Assembly (NCBI GenBank): GCA_002337925.1
Contig: DDHB01000008.1
Span: 13,039-20,216 of the forward strand
DNA length: 7,178 nucleotides
Direction: 5' to 3'
From: Sporomusaceae bacterium UBA1887
GTDB taxonomy: Bacteria; Bacillota; Negativicutes; Sporomusales; DSM-15969
Below, piece after piece: positions 5,402 to 7,178 of the stretch. How positions within the stretch are numbered: position 1 is the first letter of the stretch; the number at the start of each line of letters is the position of its first letter. Both the position numbers and the translations under genes were made by a program. The notes below the pieces were generated by a model. That model did not search any database, was not told where the DNA came from, and was given only the letters and a program-made list of their open reading frames with translations.

Positions 5402-6637
5402 ATGACAAAACAACAAGAGCATTATGATGTCGCCATCATCGGCGGCGGTGCAGCCGGCTTAACGGCAGCACTTTACTGTGGCCGGGCCCGGCTTAAAACG
5501 GTACTGTTTGAAAAAGCCCTGCCGGGAGGATTGGCTACCTATACCAGCGAAATTGAAAACTTTCCGGGATTTCCCGAACCCATTGCCGGTACCGACCTGA
5601 TGAAGCTGTTTGAGAAGCAGGCAAAGCGATTCGGTGTTGTAATGAAATTAACGGCTGCCAAATCGGTCGCATTGTGCGGTCAGGAAAAACTGATTAGCAC
5701 CTTTCGTACCGACTATACAGCCAAAGCCGTAATCGTTGCCAGTGGCGGCAAGCCGCGTTTAACCGGAGCAGCAGGCGAAGAACGCTTTCTTTTTGACAAA
5801 GGAATTTCTTTTTGCGCTACTTGCGATGCAGCTTTTTATACAGGCAAATCAGTATTAGTGATTGGCAGCGGCGATGCGGCAATCGAAGAAGCAATTTTTT
5901 TAACGAAATTCGCAAAGCGGGTCCAGGTTTCCGTTATTCATGACACTGGTATTCTTGATGCTAATGAAGTGGCAAAAGAGCAAGCCTTCGGTACTCCCAA
6001 TCTAGAATTTATCTGGAATACCATGGTGCAGGAATTTAGAGGCGAAGAGCGGCTCAGTCAGGTTGTCTTAAAAAATATTAAAACCGGTGAGTTACAGCCG
6101 GTAGATGTAGATGGCTGCTTCCTGTTTATCGGCTATCTGCCGGATACGGATCTGTTCAAAGGACAGATCAACATGTCCACACAAGGGTATATTCTAACGA
6201 ATGACCAGATGGAAACTAACCTGGAGGGAGTCTTTGCCGTAGGTGATGTGCGCGATAAGGCACTGCGTCAGGTTGCAACAGCTGTGGGCGATGGCGCTGT
6301 CGGCGGCGTAGCTGCCGAGCGGTACTTGGCGGAAACAGCTTATCTTGAACAGCAATTATTTGCATCCAATAAGCCTGCCATCGTCTATTGCTGGAATTCA
6401 ACGGACCCTGCCTGCCGCACATTCATGACAGAAATTGAACGGCTCAGGATTAAGTATGGTGATACGATTAAGGTTGTCACCATAGACATGTATAAAGCAG
6501 CAAAACTAGCAGCAAAACTCGGCATCACCCAAGCCCCTGCCCTCGCACTTATTAAGAACCGGACTGTATGCTACCGGACAACAAATTGCTGTGAAGAAAC
6601 TGCAGCTGCTATCGAGCAGGAAATGCTTCAGCATTAA
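5402..6637 (+). CDS. Thioredoxin reductase-like flavoprotein fused to an atypical thioredoxin domain
   Basis: This cytoplasmic flavoprotein has 411 residues, about 90-100 longer than normal thioredoxin reductase. Residues 1-315 are TrxB-like: FAD motif GGGAAG (14-19), ENFPGF (52-57), redox site CATC (138-141), nucleotide motif GSGDAA (155-160) and second FAD motif FAVGDVRDKALRQVATAVGDG (278-298). The HRR motif that grips the NADPH 2'-phosphate is replaced by HDT (180-182), so NADH or another donor is likely. Residues about 322-411 form a thioredoxin-like domain with cis-proline Pro379 in QAPA. Its active site reads DPAC (335-338) where CGPC is expected, leaving Cys338, with Cys330, Cys390 and a Cys396-Cys397 pair nearby. 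It is the last operon gene, starting 7 bases after the transporter half, with a weak AGGTG overlapping that stop codon. Likely role: supplying electrons to release sulfide or sulfite from the carrier or its substrate. The partner is inferred from context. Confidence 0.9.
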   Translation: MTKQQEHYDVAIIGGGAAGLTAALYCGRARLKTVLFEKALPGGLATYTSEIENFPGFPEPIAGTDLMKLFEKQAKRFGVVMKLTAAKSVALCGQEKLISTFRTDYTAKAVIVASGGKPRLTGAAGEERFLFDKGISFCATCDAAFYTGKSVLVIGSGDAAIEEAIFLTKFAKRVQVSVIHDTGILDANEVAKEQAFGTPNLEFIWNTMVQEFRGEERLSQVVLKNIKTGELQPVDVDGCFLFIGYLPDTDLFKGQINMSTQGYILTNDQMETNLEGVFAVGDVRDKALRQVATAVGDGAVGGVAAERYLAETAYLEQQLFASNKPAIVYCWNSTDPACRTFMTEIERLRIKYGDTIKVVTIDMYKAAKLAAKLGITQAPALALIKNRTVCYRTTNCCEETAAAIEQEMLQH

Positions 6638-6644
6638 CAAGCAC

Positions 6645-6692
6645 AAAAAAGATCGCATGCTCATCCTTACCGGTGAAACTGCGATCTTCTTA
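6645..6692. terminator. Bidirectional terminator between the reductase and LapA genes
   Basis: AAGATCGCA (6649-6657) and TGCGATCTT (6680-6688) form a perfect 9-bp stem around a 22-base loop. On the minus strand the stem runs into TTTTTT then GTGC, a good U-tract 20-60 bases after the LapA-type gene. On the plus strand the tail is CTTCTTACTTG, weaker but usable, and it starts 11 bases after the reductase stop. The stem separates two convergent transcripts. Confidence 0.75.
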
Positions 6693-6707
6693 CTTGTATT
6701 CATAAAA

Positions 6708-7028
6708 CTAAACAGAACGAACTGGAACTTCCTCTGGTTTAGGTGCATCGGGTTTAGCTATTTCCGGCTTTTTAGCAAGTTCTTCTTCCAGCTGCCGTAT
6801 ACGGGAGTGCGCCTTATACAACTGGTACTTCATCTTGACCTGAACATACAATTGCAGCATTAACGCAGATAAAAAGCCTAATGCCGCCGCCCCTAATATA
6901 ACAAGTACCAGTGAAGCATCCAGACTCATCGTAAGCAGGTTAACACTTACCATCGTGCTGTTTTGAACAGCAAACAATGCAATAAGAAAGGCAAAACCTA
7001 TAGCAAGAACAAGCAAAACATACGCCAT
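6708..7028 (-). CDS. LapA-domain (DUF1049) small membrane protein
   Basis: This is a 106-residue inner-membrane protein with the lapA-like architecture. A first transmembrane segment (about 2-22) ends in FAVQNS, which is typical of the family. A short loop with VSVNLLTMSLDASL follows, then a second segment (about 40-62) rich in Gly/Ala. The cytoplasmic coiled coil at about 63-90 contains RIRQLEEELAKK. A Pro/Lys/Glu-rich tail ends the protein. In enterobacteria LapA helps control lipopolysaccharide synthesis; in Gram-positive relatives such as B. subtilis YrvD the role is unknown. The start ATG is preceded by a strong GGGAGGGG. It lies 15 bases behind the stop of an upstream open frame, so the two are probably co-transcribed. 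Confidence 0.88.
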   Translation of the reverse strand: MAYVLLVLAIGFAFLIALFAVQNSTMVSVNLLTMSLDASLVLVILGAAALGFLSALMLQLYVQVKMKYQLYKAHSRIRQLEEELAKKPEIAKPDAPKPEEVPVRSV

Positions 7029-7043
7029 TTGAACCCCTCCCTA

Positions 7044-7178
7044 CTATTTTTCTATCATGGTTACGACCTCTGTTGCTGTATACTTCGCTGCAAATCGCAA
7101 TATCCCTACTACAGACTGCGGACTAGTGTCTTGGCAAAGTTGTGAATTAGAATTAGGCAGTGCGGAAAAAGATACGCT
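7044..7178 (-). CDS. C-terminal end of an unidentified protein entering from the right edge
   Basis: On the minus strand a frame is open from the window edge (7178) for 44 codons to a TAG at 7044-7046. The last residues read LRFAAKYTATEVVTMIEK. The stop lies 15 bases before the LapA ATG, with that gene's GGGAGGGG ribosome binding site in between, the spacing expected inside an operon. I do not recognise the family. A 44-codon open frame can occur by chance, so the call rests mainly on position and on the helix-like ending. Confidence 0.45.
   Translation of the reverse strand, partial: SVSFSALPNSNSQLCQDTSPQSVVGILRFAAKYTATEVVTMIEK

Noticed and set aside
1444..6674. Identical 10-mer CCTTACCGGT at 1444-1453 and 6665-6674
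   Set aside because: Only ten bases are shared, in unrelated contexts (before a promoter and in a terminator loop); this is within chance and no longer repeat extends from it.
6591..6863. Plus-strand 90-residue open frame overlapping the reductase end and the LapA gene
   Set aside because: No ribosome binding site, crosses a terminator hairpin, and lies antisense to a well-supported LapA-domain gene.
1..7178. CRISPR array, tRNA/rRNA, transposase or phage genes
   Set aside because: No regularly spaced direct repeats, no tRNA-like folds or rRNA sequence, and no transposase or integrase motifs were seen on either strand.

Overview
The window reads as chromosomal DNA of an anaerobic or facultatively anaerobic Bacillota. 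The strong AGGAGG-type ribosome binding sites, the mid-range base composition, a Firmicutes-type methyl-accepting chemotaxis protein and a LapA-domain protein of the Bacillota kind all point that way. The protein style resembles Negativicutes (Sporomusa/Pelosinus-like) or Clostridia, but that placement is a guess from memory, not a search result.

Layout. (1) 1-1206 (+): the C-terminal part of a chemotaxis receptor whose sensor domain lies off the left edge. (2) 1207-1551: a gene-free stretch holding three or four inverted repeats that look like a dispersed palindromic element, then a near-consensus sigma-A promoter. (3) 1552-2511 (+): an L-lactate/L-2-hydroxyisocaproate-type dehydrogenase with a terminator behind it. 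(4) 2653-2874 (+): a stand-alone TusA-like sulfur carrier, convergent with (5) 2880-3779 (-), a LysR-family regulator. The terminator serving the carrier gene appears to lie inside the regulator's coding sequence. (6) 3915-6637 (+): a tight four-gene operon divergent from the regulator, encoding the N-terminal half of a YeeE/YedE (TsuA-type) sulfur transporter, a TusA/TsuB-like carrier, the C-terminal half of the transporter, and a thioredoxin reductase fused to an atypical thioredoxin domain. (7) 6649-6688: a bidirectional terminator. (8) 6708-7028 (-): a LapA-domain membrane protein, probably co-transcribed with a gene whose last 44 codons enter from the right edge (7044-7178, -).

How the genes may work together. 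The centre of interest is the LysR-controlled block from 2653 to 6637. In E. coli, TsuA (YeeE) and TsuB (YeeD) together take up thiosulfate. Here the transporter is split into two polypeptides with the carrier gene between them, and the three cysteines expected of one complete TsuA are shared two plus one between the halves. The reductase at the operon's end has an intact CATC flavoenzyme site, but it lacks the usual NADPH-phosphate HRR motif, and its thioredoxin domain has DPAC where CGPC is expected. A plausible reading is import of thiosulfate or a related sulfur (possibly selenium) compound, transfer to the CPIP cysteine of a TusA-like carrier, and reductive release by the reductase fusion. 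The substrate is not determined by the sequence.
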